From the NCBI GenBank assembly GCA_902796455.1, contig CADBPH010000295.1:1-6644 (forward strand): a stretch of DNA of 6,644 nt, read 5' to 3'. Position 1 is the first letter of the stretch, and each line of letters begins with the position of its first letter. The notes beneath the pieces are model-generated. The model searched no databases. It worked only from the letters and a program-made list of their open reading frames with translations, and was not told where the DNA came from. A program made the position numbers and the translations under genes. Origin of the DNA: an uncultured Bacteroidia bacterium. GTDB taxonomy: Bacteria; Bacteroidota; Bacteroidia; Bacteroidales; UBA932. Below, piece after piece: positions 1-5,869 of this stretch.

Positions 1-98
1 CCCGTTCCTTCCCTATACGGCGGCTCATCGGCATTCACCGTCGGCATGAAGGAAAGAAGAGCGGCGCAGAAGAGCAATATATTATATAATTTTTTCAT
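1..98 (-). CDS. N-terminus of an exported protein (partial, runs off the left edge)
   Basis: Only the first 32 codons lie in the window, starting at the ATG on 98-96 (minus strand). They begin MKKLYNILLF and continue through a hydrophobic stretch to a probable signal peptidase I site after V-N-A at residue 23, so the product should be exported to the periplasm or cell surface. The mature part seen starts DEPPYREGTG, which I do not recognise. The start is well supported: AAGGAGG lies 8 bases upstream, a strong ribosome binding site. The gene follows the stop codon of the fimbrillin-like gene by 21 bases on the same strand, so the two are probably cotranscribed, and this may be another component or accessory of the same surface structure. 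That role is inferred from position only. Confidence 0.75.
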   Translation of the reverse strand, partial: MKKLYNILLFCAALLSFMPTVNADEPPYREGT

Positions 99-106
99 TG
101 TATGAT

Positions 107-113
107 CCTCCTT
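107..113 (-). promoter_or_regulatory. Strong Shine-Dalgarno sequence AAGGAGG
   Basis: On the minus strand the sequence AAGGAGG lies 8 bases before the ATG at 98-96. It fixes the start of the partial gene at the left edge. Such a canonical site is uncommon in Bacteroidota, and the other genes in this window lack one. It lies in the 21-base gap after the fimbrillin-like gene, so it would give this downstream gene its own efficient translation start. Confidence 0.7.
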
Positions 114-119
114 AAATGA

Positions 120-1712
120 TTAGTTTGTAGCAGCCCATGCGGCAGAATAGGTCTGGCCGCTCTTGGCCTCGATGGCCTGGACGGCAATCTCCATGACAAA
201 ATGGACAGCGACGGGTTTACCGGCGACTTTATATTCTGGAGGCGTCGCACTCGGCGTATACGTGTCGAAGAGAGCCGTTGTCTGTCCGCCGGAAGGGACT
301 GCTACCTTGTAGTAGAAGTACCCGTCAGTCCCCCGCTCCCAGTTCCGGTCGGAAAGAGCCAGATTGGTGAATTCATTGTCATTGATCGCGGTATCAACCG
401 ACCACGGTTCAATCTCTTCATAGGAGCCGTCCGTGAAATCGGTATAGCCGAACACCGCATTGCCGTCGGGATCCGCCCAGTTTCCGATGATCGCGGCCCG
501 GATGAAGCAGTCGACATTGCCGTTGTTCGTGATTTCGACATTCTGCTTCACACCGGCAGAGGAGATTTCGTCTTCAATATGGACAACCACTTCCTTGCCT
601 TTCAGGGAGAACGTGTGCAGCTGGCCGGCTGTCCAAGTAGGGTTATTCAACTGAGTGCCCAGATTGACCGTCCGGACGATATCCTCGCCGACGGCGGTTC
701 CCTTCTCCAGATGGAACGTGATTTCCAATGAAACAGTATCAGACAGTTCCTGAGGGATCACCCAGAAAGTCATCGTCGTATCGGCATCGTTCAGGGCAGG
801 ATATCCGGTCCCGGAGATGACATTGGATTTCGCATATTCCTGGGTGAAAGTCGCCGTTGTCTCACCGGGGGTCCAGACGGAAGACGTCGCAGAGGAATGG
901 GTTCCCGTGGTCGGCGTGACGGTACAGGTGCCCGAATTCTTCATCCCCTTGATGACCACCTTAGTAATATAGGTCTTCGTATCGATGGTGTTGTCGTTAG
1001 AAATGGTGAACTTGACACCGGTCAGCGCATGCTGGAAAGTAATGTCCGCCCCTTTCGTAGCATCATATTCGTCTTTTGCAAGCGAAACAGAAGAGAATAG
1101 GATGTCTTCCTGGGCCACGGCATCCGACTTTCCGTCCGTGCTGACAGGAGAAGTATACGAGAAGGTGAGACCACCGCTGGAATTGGGCGTAACTGCACCC
1201 TCAACGCCCTTCATCGAACCGTCGGCAGCCGCCGGCATCCACATATAGAACTTGAGCGGATCCGCTTTCTCCCAAGGATTCTTGTGATAACTGTGCTCCC
1301 ACAGTTCGCCGTTCAGATTAAAGGTAGCACCCTCAAGGGCCTGCTCCGTCCCGGCGGTGTTGTAAGCAAAAGCATAGAATGAGCCGTACAAGGTCCCGAC
1401 ATTCTGGGTCGTCGCAGGCTTTCCCTTTGTAAAGACACCGGCCGCATTGAGATCCGTCACAGTCTCTTCGAGGGAGAAGGTATAGCCTTCCTCATCCCCT
1501 TCAAGAGGGATCAGCGTCTTTACAGCCTGGACAGGGGCCTTCGTAAGGGCCCCGGTACCCGTAATCTTGAAAGCAATCGAATTCTCCTCCGCAGTAAGCT
1601 GAGGGACTGCAACCTCTTCCATCTCGCGCTGGCAGGAAACCGAAAGGACTGCAAACGCGGCGGAAAGAAGGCAAAGTACATATTGTCTCGTCGTTTTCAT
1701 CTCTTTTTTCAT
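120..1712 (-). CDS. Fimbrillin-like surface lipoprotein with an extra TasA/camelysin-like C-terminal domain
   Basis: This 530-residue protein is probably a structural or accessory subunit of a Bacteroidales fimbria-like surface fibre. A lipoprotein signal peptide ends at Cys27 (LSVSC|QRE), so it should be lipidated and sent to the outer membrane. Residues about 45-375 look like the Mfa/Fim fimbrillin family: TKA at 57-59, FYMWMP at 155-160, DITFQHALTGVKFTI at 223-237 and the closing WTAGQLHTFSL at 360-370. Residues about 376-530 are a separate domain with NNGNVDCFIRAAIIGNW (396-412), DGYFYYKVAVPSGGQTTALF (463-482) and a final strand with AVQAIEAK (510-517). These resemble TasA/camelysin-type proteins made with SipW in Gram-positives. 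Family assignments rest on remembered motifs, not a search. An alternative start at Met5 is possible. The regulator gene upstream and the exported-protein gene downstream are on the same strand. Confidence 0.8.
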   Translation of the reverse strand: MKKEMKTTRQYVLCLLSAAFAVLSVSCQREMEEVAVPQLTAEENSIAFKITGTGALTKAPVQAVKTLIPLEGDEEGYTFSLEETVTDLNAAGVFTKGKPATTQNVGTLYGSFYAFAYNTAGTEQALEGATFNLNGELWEHSYHKNPWEKADPLKFYMWMPAAADGSMKGVEGAVTPNSSGGLTFSYTSPVSTDGKSDAVAQEDILFSSVSLAKDEYDATKGADITFQHALTGVKFTISNDNTIDTKTYITKVVIKGMKNSGTCTVTPTTGTHSSATSSVWTPGETTATFTQEYAKSNVISGTGYPALNDADTTMTFWVIPQELSDTVSLEITFHLEKGTAVGEDIVRTVNLGTQLNNPTWTAGQLHTFSLKGKEVVVHIEDEISSAGVKQNVEITNNGNVDCFIRAAIIGNWADPDGNAVFGYTDFTDGSYEEIEPWSVDTAINDNEFTNLALSDRNWERGTDGYFYYKVAVPSGGQTTALFDTYTPSATPPEYKVAGKPVAVHFVMEIAVQAIEAKSGQTYSAAWAATN

Positions 1713-1729
1713 TTCACGATACTTTTAGA

Positions 1730-1894
1730 TTAGAATTCCAGGTCATGATCACCGCCTTCCTCCTCGTCCAGAGGGTCCACGACAACATTGTTCTGGATTT
1801 TTGAAACGCAAATACATCCCTCATACTCGATATCCCGCCGGAGTGAGCTGGGAGAGGTGTAAACCAATTTGTTTTGACATAAATGCATAACCAT
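1730..1894 (-). CDS. Possible small protein with an acidic C-terminus
   Basis: A 54-codon reading frame starts MVMHLCQNKL and ends VDPLDEEEGGDHDLEF, with the stop at 1732-1730, 17 bases before the fimbrillin-like start. The last 24 residues look protein-like: a short hydrophobic run (NNVVVDPL) and then an acidic, glycine-containing tail. Short proteins of 50-80 residues with such tails are often seen next to surface-protein genes in Bacteroidales; this is a general recollection, not a match. The first 20 residues look less convincing, and there is no clear ribosome binding site. Another frame (MKLFKIINNYGY at 1922 onward, stop at 1821) covers the N-terminal half, so the true gene may be the two frames joined by a one-base shift, which would mean a broken gene or a sequencing error. 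It may also not be a gene. Confidence 0.35.
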   Translation of the reverse strand: MVMHLCQNKLVYTSPSSLRRDIEYEGCICVSKIQNNVVVDPLDEEEGGDHDLEF

Positions 1895-1997
1895 AGTTAT
1901 TAATAATTTTGAATAGTTTCATGATAAATACCTTTCGCCTCCCGACCGAAGTCAAAAAGCAACAACCAAAAAGCGACATAAAAATCGAAATACGGAT

Positions 1998-2024
1998 TAT
2001 TTGTCGAAACAGGACGGACAAATA
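1998..2024. repeat. 8-bp perfect inverted repeat TATTTGTC / GACAAATA
   Basis: The arms at 1998-2005 and 2017-2024 are exact reverse complements separated by 11 bases. The site is 25 bases downstream of the end of the regulator gene and about 290 bases before the fimbrillin-like start. Without a following T-run on the minus strand it does not look like a rho-independent terminator. A protein-binding site is possible but unproven, and an 8-bp repeat in AT-rich DNA can arise by chance. Confidence 0.4.
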
Positions 2025-2041
2025 GACATATTGTACAGGAC
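2009..2041. repeat. Direct repeat of ACAGGAC, 26 bases apart
   Basis: ACAGGAC occurs at 2009-2015 and again at 2035-2041, the first copy lying mostly in the spacer of the inverted repeat at 1998-2024. AraC-family proteins typically bind tandem direct half-sites. The distance from the AraC-type regulator gene (ending at 2050) to the target-like operon makes this a candidate operator. The link is inference; the repeat is short. Confidence 0.3.
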
Positions 2042-2049
2042 AATCTATT

Positions 2050-3762
2050 CTAAAAACCAGGGCCAGAAGGCTTTTGCAAGCGGAAATCCGTAGGGGTCAT
2101 GCCGTATTTTTCCTTGAACAGACGGCTGAATGTTGCATACTGTGCAAAACCGGAAGCCTCGCCCACCTCGGCAATACTCATGTTCGGTTTGCTGAGAAGC
2201 AACTCGCAGGCATGTTTCAGACGATATTCATTGATAAAATCGGAAATTCTCGAATACTGGCTTCCCTGGGAAAAGATGGCACTGGCGCGGTCTTTCGACA
2301 AGGAAAACCGATCCATGATGGTCTGTCTCCCAAAATTCGGATCGCAAAAGAGTTTTTCATGAAGAATAACAGAACTGATGTGCTCGAACAGTTCAGCATT
2401 GGAGAGGTCCTTCGAGGAAAAAACCTGAGTAACAGACGGCATCTCCGGAAATACGGCAGAGGGCTGCACGGCCGTTTCTTTCCCGACACGCGATCTTCTC
2501 TTTAAAAAATACCATGCCAAAAAATTACAGAAAAGAATGAGGAGGACGAAAAGAACCAGGGAGAGTGCCGTTCGTTTGTTTCTGGTTGCTTGCGATTGGA
2601 TCTTATTCTGCATTTCCCAGGCGATTTCCATGGCTGAAAAATAATGACTGTTATTAACATTCAGCCTGTGGTTCGCAATCATGTTACTCAATTCCGCATA
2701 CCGCTTCCAGTAATCCCGGCTTTGCTGCTCAGAACCCGTAGCCGCAGCAACGAGCGCCCTACCCCGCAAAACATCCAGCCATTCCACGGATAACGTGTCC
2801 CCACCTGCCTGCATTTCATAGGCTTCGAATGCCTGCAACATTTTATCATATTCGCCCACACGCTCCAAGGCCGGCAACACAAAACGCCATCCGGACGGGG
2901 TCTTCCCCAGGGAGGACTCCCCAAACAGGTCCAGATACTGTTTTGACAATGAGAGGTCTCCGAGTCGGGAATATGCCACTGCCAGATACGACCAGGCCAA
3001 TGCACGCTGAATCCCGATATACTCTTCCCTTTCAAGCGCAGTCTTCGGCTCTCGCATACTGTTATCGGAATAAGAACCCGGATGAAGTTCATAGTCCTCC
3101 AGGCGATCCAGAACACTTCTGGCAATCAATGAGATATCAGCATCATAACCCATCTTTTGAAGCGCATCTATTTTATAGAACATCGCCGTGATGCTTGCAT
3201 CCATTTCGTCAAAAAGACGCACCCCGTCAAGTACCCGGATCACACTGTCTATCTTCGCCACGCCCTCTACAGGCCGTCCGATCTTACCAAGAGCTGCTCC
3301 AACTTCGCTCTCGGCCCGCAGTGATCTCATCCGGTCTCCCATAGATAGAGCCAGGGATGACTGCTCCTCCGCCCAGAAGAGCCATTTCGTATAATCCTGA
3401 GCCTTCCGGCAGGAATGAATCACAAGATCGATAATCCGCATTCGGAGAACCGGATCGGAAGCAATCTCCTGATGCAACAGGGCCTCGCACAAGTCCTGAG
3501 CCTGATGCAAAGAAGGCTCATCCGACAGCGTTCCATAGATTTGTGCCCGCAGGAAATCGGAAGAAAAACTGGAAAGGTTTCCTTCCGTACGACAGGAATC
3601 AAGGATGGCAAATGCCCGCTCCGGAGACTGGCTCTGAATCTTGGCCGAAAACGTGTCCAACTCCCGATTCACCTCTGAGGAAGAACGCTTGACAGAGTTG
3701 CAGGAGACGGCACCAACAAGTCCCAAGAAAAATATGAGAGCAGAAAGGGAGAAGCTTTTCAT
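2050..3762 (-). CDS. Membrane-spanning TPR-AraC transcription regulator
   Basis: This 570-residue protein appears to be a one-component envelope sensor that regulates transcription. The N-terminus (MKSFSLSALIFFLGLVGAVSC) is a signal or lipoprotein sequence with Cys21. Residues about 35-390 are helical and TPR-like, including ERAFAILDSCRTEG (48-61) and YLAVAYSRLGDLSLSKQYLD (259-278). One transmembrane helix covers about 399-420 and is followed by KRRSR. The C-terminal AraC-type domain (about 455-562) has a first helix-turn-helix around 478-500, the linker helix ISDFINEYRLKHACELLL, and a second helix-turn-helix at SIAEVGEASGFAQYATFSRL with GMTPTDFR. The sensor part should be periplasmic and the DNA-binding part cytoplasmic. 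I chose Met at 3762 because a signal sequence starts there and a TATATTTG promoter element lies 21 bases upstream; the frame stays open to 3897, but that extension contains the promoter. The fimbrillin-like operon downstream on the same strand is the likely target. Confidence 0.88.
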   Translation of the reverse strand: MKSFSLSALIFFLGLVGAVSCNSVKRSSSEVNRELDTFSAKIQSQSPERAFAILDSCRTEGNLSSFSSDFLRAQIYGTLSDEPSLHQAQDLCEALLHQEIASDPVLRMRIIDLVIHSCRKAQDYTKWLFWAEEQSSLALSMGDRMRSLRAESEVGAALGKIGRPVEGVAKIDSVIRVLDGVRLFDEMDASITAMFYKIDALQKMGYDADISLIARSVLDRLEDYELHPGSYSDNSMREPKTALEREEYIGIQRALAWSYLAVAYSRLGDLSLSKQYLDLFGESSLGKTPSGWRFVLPALERVGEYDKMLQAFEAYEMQAGGDTLSVEWLDVLRGRALVAAATGSEQQSRDYWKRYAELSNMIANHRLNVNNSHYFSAMEIAWEMQNKIQSQATRNKRTALSLVLFVLLILFCNFLAWYFLKRRSRVGKETAVQPSAVFPEMPSVTQVFSSKDLSNAELFEHISSVILHEKLFCDPNFGRQTIMDRFSLSKDRASAIFSQGSQYSRISDFINEYRLKHACELLLSKPNMSIAEVGEASGFAQYATFSRLFKEKYGMTPTDFRLQKPSGPGF

Positions 3763-3782
3763 ACGCCAGTAGTATGTGCATA

Positions 3783-3790
3783 CAAATATA
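3783..3790 (-). promoter_or_regulatory. Promoter -7 element TATATTTG for the regulator gene
   Basis: On the minus strand TATATTTG matches the Bacteroidota -7 consensus TAnnTTTG exactly and ends 20 bases before the ATG at 3762-3760. A TTTG upstream is separated from it by 15 bases, shorter than the usual 19-21, so the -33 element is uncertain. Transcription would start near 3776, giving a leader of only about 14 bases and supporting the shorter protein start. Confidence 0.6.
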
Positions 3791-3814
3791 AAATGATTTC
3801 CAGTCCAAACTGTT

Positions 3815-3844
3815 ACATTTTGTATATCAGGCATAACAAAATGT
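3815..3844. promoter_or_regulatory. 9-bp perfect inverted repeat ACATTTTGT / ACAAAATGT, candidate operator
   Basis: The arms at 3815-3823 and 3836-3844 are exact reverse complements separated by 12 bases. The repeat lies just upstream of the regulator's -7 element, about 40-70 bases before its expected transcription start and about 115 bases before that of the plus-strand operon. This is where an activator or autoregulator would bind. A second, shorter palindrome, CAGT-CCAA-ACTG, is at 3801-3812. The binding role is inference. Confidence 0.45.
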
Positions 3845-3959
3845 CCGAATAAAGAAAAACCCGATGATCCCTCCTGCGCAAAGCACCTCCCTTTCATCTT
3901 TTAGCAGGTATCCGCCGAAATAATCCGAACAGCTAACTTAAACTCCCGAAAAAAATGAA

Positions 3960-3967
3960 TAATTTTG
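3960..3967 (+). promoter_or_regulatory. Promoter -7 element TAATTTTG for the phosphatase operon
   Basis: TAATTTTG matches the Bacteroidota -7 consensus TAnnTTTG exactly and ends 16 bases before the ATG at 3984. No convincing -33 TTTG is seen 19-21 bases upstream. Transcription would begin near 3974, so the leader would be only about 10 bases to the ATG at 3984, or about 19 to the next ATG at 3993. Confidence 0.55.
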
Positions 3968-3983
3968 CGATATCATTATTGAA

Positions 3984-4760
3984 ATGAACGACATGAACAG
4001 ACGCTGCACCCTGCTCATCCTGATGCTGGTCGCCTGCCTTTTGTGCCCGAACCTATCTGCACAGAAAACACCAAAGGCAAAAACGTACCTGAAAGCCAAA
4101 GACCTGCCGAACGCAATGCTCTTCCTGCCGCCCCCGCCGCAGGATTCAACGGCCGATTTCGAACGCGACGTCCGTCTGCACGAACAGGCAAAGGCCCTGC
4201 GCAACACGGCACGCGGAAAACGAGCCATCGCAGAAGCGACCACGAACGTCGACACCATGGCCGCCCTGTTCAGCGGCGCCTTCGGCATGGAATTGTCCCA
4301 GGAAGCGACCCCTAAGACCATGCACCTGCTCCGGCGGAGCATCCGCACCTTCCGGCTGAGCGCCTCGGGACCGAAAAAAGCCTATCTGCGCAAACGTCCC
4401 TATGTCTATTATCACGAACATACCCTGATCCCCGGGCACGAATTGGCGGAAACCATGTCCGGCTCCTACCCTTCCGGACATACGGTCCGCGGCTGGGGAA
4501 TGGCCCTTGTCCTCTCCCAACTGAGGCCGGAGCGCCAGGATACCCTCCTTCATGCAGGCTATGAGTGGGGACAAAGCCGCGTCATCGCCGGATACCATTG
4601 GCAGAGCGACATCGATGCCGCCCGGCTGCTGGCCTCGGCCTGTTTCGCCCGGCTCCAGGCCGATCCCGAATTCATGAAAGACCTCGCAGCCGCCCGGAGA
4701 GAACTGCAATCCTCGCAACGGCATCTCCGCAACCAACGCAGGAAAAAAACACGTCCATGA
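3984..4760 (+). CDS. Class A non-specific acid phosphatase (PAP2 superfamily)
   Basis: This 258-residue protein should be a periplasmic acid phosphatase that removes phosphate from a broad range of organic monoesters, like PhoN/PhoC of enteric bacteria. A signal peptide covers about residues 1-26 (cleavage near LSA|Q). All three PAP2 motifs are intact: K-x6-RP at 131-139, SYPSGHT at 161-167 with the class A context GSYPSGHT, and SR-x5-H-x3-D at 198-209, where His205 is the expected phosphorylated nucleophile and His166 the acid/base partner. The length is normal for class A enzymes (about 250). The C-terminus is rich in Arg and Lys. ATG at 3984 is used, but Met4 (3993) is equally plausible because neither has a clear ribosome binding site. 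It is the first gene of a three-gene operon and overlaps the metallophosphoesterase gene by 4 bases. The physiological substrate is not evident. Confidence 0.92.
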   Translation: MNDMNRRCTLLILMLVACLLCPNLSAQKTPKAKTYLKAKDLPNAMLFLPPPPQDSTADFERDVRLHEQAKALRNTARGKRAIAEATTNVDTMAALFSGAFGMELSQEATPKTMHLLRRSIRTFRLSASGPKKAYLRKRPYVYYHEHTLIPGHELAETMSGSYPSGHTVRGWGMALVLSQLRPERQDTLLHAGYEWGQSRVIAGYHWQSDIDAARLLASACFARLQADPEFMKDLAAARRELQSSQRHLRNQRRKKTRP

Positions 4761-5866
4761 AATTCTTCTTCCCCCTCATGATGGGGCTCATTCTCCTGAG
4801 CAACCTCTATATCCTGGTCCGGATCTGGCAGATCCTGCCCTGCGGGGCTATCTGGAAAATCCTGATCCTGCTGGCCTACCTGGCAGCCCTTGCCTGCATG
4901 TTCCTGGGATTCGGCCACTGGGACAGTCTGCCGGTGAAAACGATGACCATTGTCTATGAAATCGGGAACACCTGGCTGATCGCCTATCTCTACTTGCTGA
5001 TCGCCTTTGTACTGCTGGATTTGGGCAGGCTGGTCCACCTCGTCCCCGCCTCCTTCTTGAAAGGGAGCCTTCCCGGAGCCCTGACCGTATTCGGCGCCGT
5101 CGCCCTGACCCTGTGTCTCGGCGGAATCCATTATCACCACAAATACCGGGAGGAGATGACCCTCACGACAGACAAGCCACTCGAAAAACCGGTTACCATC
5201 GTGATGGCCAGCGACTTGCACCTTGGCTATCACAACCGTCGCCCGGAACTTACCCGCTGGATCGACCTCATCAATGCGGAACATCCCGACCTGGTGCTTT
5301 TCGGCGGAGACATCATCGACATCAGCGTCCGCCCCTTGCTGGAAGGGAATTATGCCGAAGCATTCCGCCGGCTGGAGGCTCCCGCCTGGAGCGTGCTCGG
5401 GAACCATGAATATTACAGCAATGAACCCCGCGCCGAAGCCTTTTACCGCGATGCCGGCATCCGGCTCATCCGCGATTCCGTCGCCTGGTTCGGAGACATC
5501 GCCGTCGTCGGCCGGGACGACCGGACCAATCCGGAACGGAAGACACTCCGGGAGATTCTTGCGGCCGCCCCGGAGGCGGAGGGCCATCTGACGCTCCTGC
5601 TGGACCACCAGCCGAACCACTTGGAAGAGGCCGAAGCAGCAGGCATCGATTTCCAATTCAGCGGACATACCCACCGGGGACAGGTCTGGCCCATTTCCTG
5701 GGTCACCGATGCGATGTTCGAGAAGTCCTGGGGACATCACCGGCGCGGGAACACCCGCTATTATGTTTCTTCCGGTCTCGGTATCTGGGGCGCGAAAATC
5801 CGCGTCGGCACCCGGTCCGAATACCTTGTCCTGCACATCCGTTCCGATTCACCTTCAAGCCCTTAG
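4757..5866 (+). CDS. Membrane-anchored metallophosphoesterase (calcineurin-like, YkuE-type)
   Basis: This 369-residue protein is a predicted two-metal phosphoesterase attached to the inner membrane. Four hydrophobic segments come first, at about 5-26, 33-52, 72-90 and 105-123. The catalytic domain follows from about 145 with all signature blocks: ASDLHLG (D153, H155), FGGDIID (D185), GNHEYY (N216, H217), LLDHQP (H284) and SGHTHRGQVWP (H304, H306). The GHTHRGQ-WP ending is typical of YkuE-like enzymes, a group with poorly defined substrates. Positive charges in the first and third loops suggest the catalytic domain faces the periplasm, but this is uncertain. The start is the ATG within the ATGA shared with the acid phosphatase stop, with AGGA 12 bases upstream. 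The frame is open back to 4565, but that part overlaps the phosphatase and shows no signal. Coupled translation with the phosphatase suggests related roles in phosphoester breakdown. Confidence 0.9.
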   Translation: MKFFFPLMMGLILLSNLYILVRIWQILPCGAIWKILILLAYLAALACMFLGFGHWDSLPVKTMTIVYEIGNTWLIAYLYLLIAFVLLDLGRLVHLVPASFLKGSLPGALTVFGAVALTLCLGGIHYHHKYREEMTLTTDKPLEKPVTIVMASDLHLGYHNRRPELTRWIDLINAEHPDLVLFGGDIIDISVRPLLEGNYAEAFRRLEAPAWSVLGNHEYYSNEPRAEAFYRDAGIRLIRDSVAWFGDIAVVGRDDRTNPERKTLREILAAAPEAEGHLTLLLDHQPNHLEEAEAAGIDFQFSGHTHRGQVWPISWVTDAMFEKSWGHHRRGNTRYYVSSGLGIWGAKIRVGTRSEYLVLHIRSDSPSSP

Positions 5867-5869
5867 ACT

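Larger units (their letters stand above)
1713..2049. other. 337-base gap between the regulator and fimbrillin-like genes
   Basis: This AT-rich stretch separates two minus-strand genes. It holds a possible 54-codon gene (1730-1894), a 33-codon reading frame overlapping it in another frame (1821-1922), an 8-bp inverted repeat (1998-2005 with 2017-2024) and a repeated ACAGGAC (2009-2015 and 2035-2041). I see no clear terminator hairpin after the regulator gene and no exact TAnnTTTG element on the minus strand. The closest is TATTTATC at about 1923-1930, with a TTTG 22 bases upstream of it. Whether the fimbrillin-like operon has its own promoter here cannot be decided by eye. Confidence 0.6.

Noticed and set aside
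201..731. Plus-strand open frame (176 codons) within the fimbrillin-like gene
   Set aside because: Antisense to a well-supported lipoprotein gene, with no ribosome binding site and no recognisable domain.
1923..2021. Upstream extension of the 33-codon frame to 66 codons (MSVLFRQ...)
   Set aside because: It is hydrophobic but not organised like a signal peptide, and it overlaps the repeat cluster at 1998-2041.
3763..3897. N-terminal extension of the regulator by 45 codons
   Set aside because: The extension contains the TATATTTG promoter element, and a typical signal sequence starts at the internal methionine, so the shorter start at 3762 was chosen.
4146..4736. Minus-strand open frame (196 codons) opposite the acid phosphatase
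   Set aside because: Antisense to a gene with all three PAP2 motifs; no motif or signal of its own.
4559..5836. Long minus-strand open frame (425 codons) opposite the metallophosphoesterase gene
   Set aside because: It lies antisense to a gene with complete catalytic motifs, and its translation is low-complexity (rich in G, P, D, Q) with no recognisable domain. Long antisense frames are common in GC-rich coding DNA.
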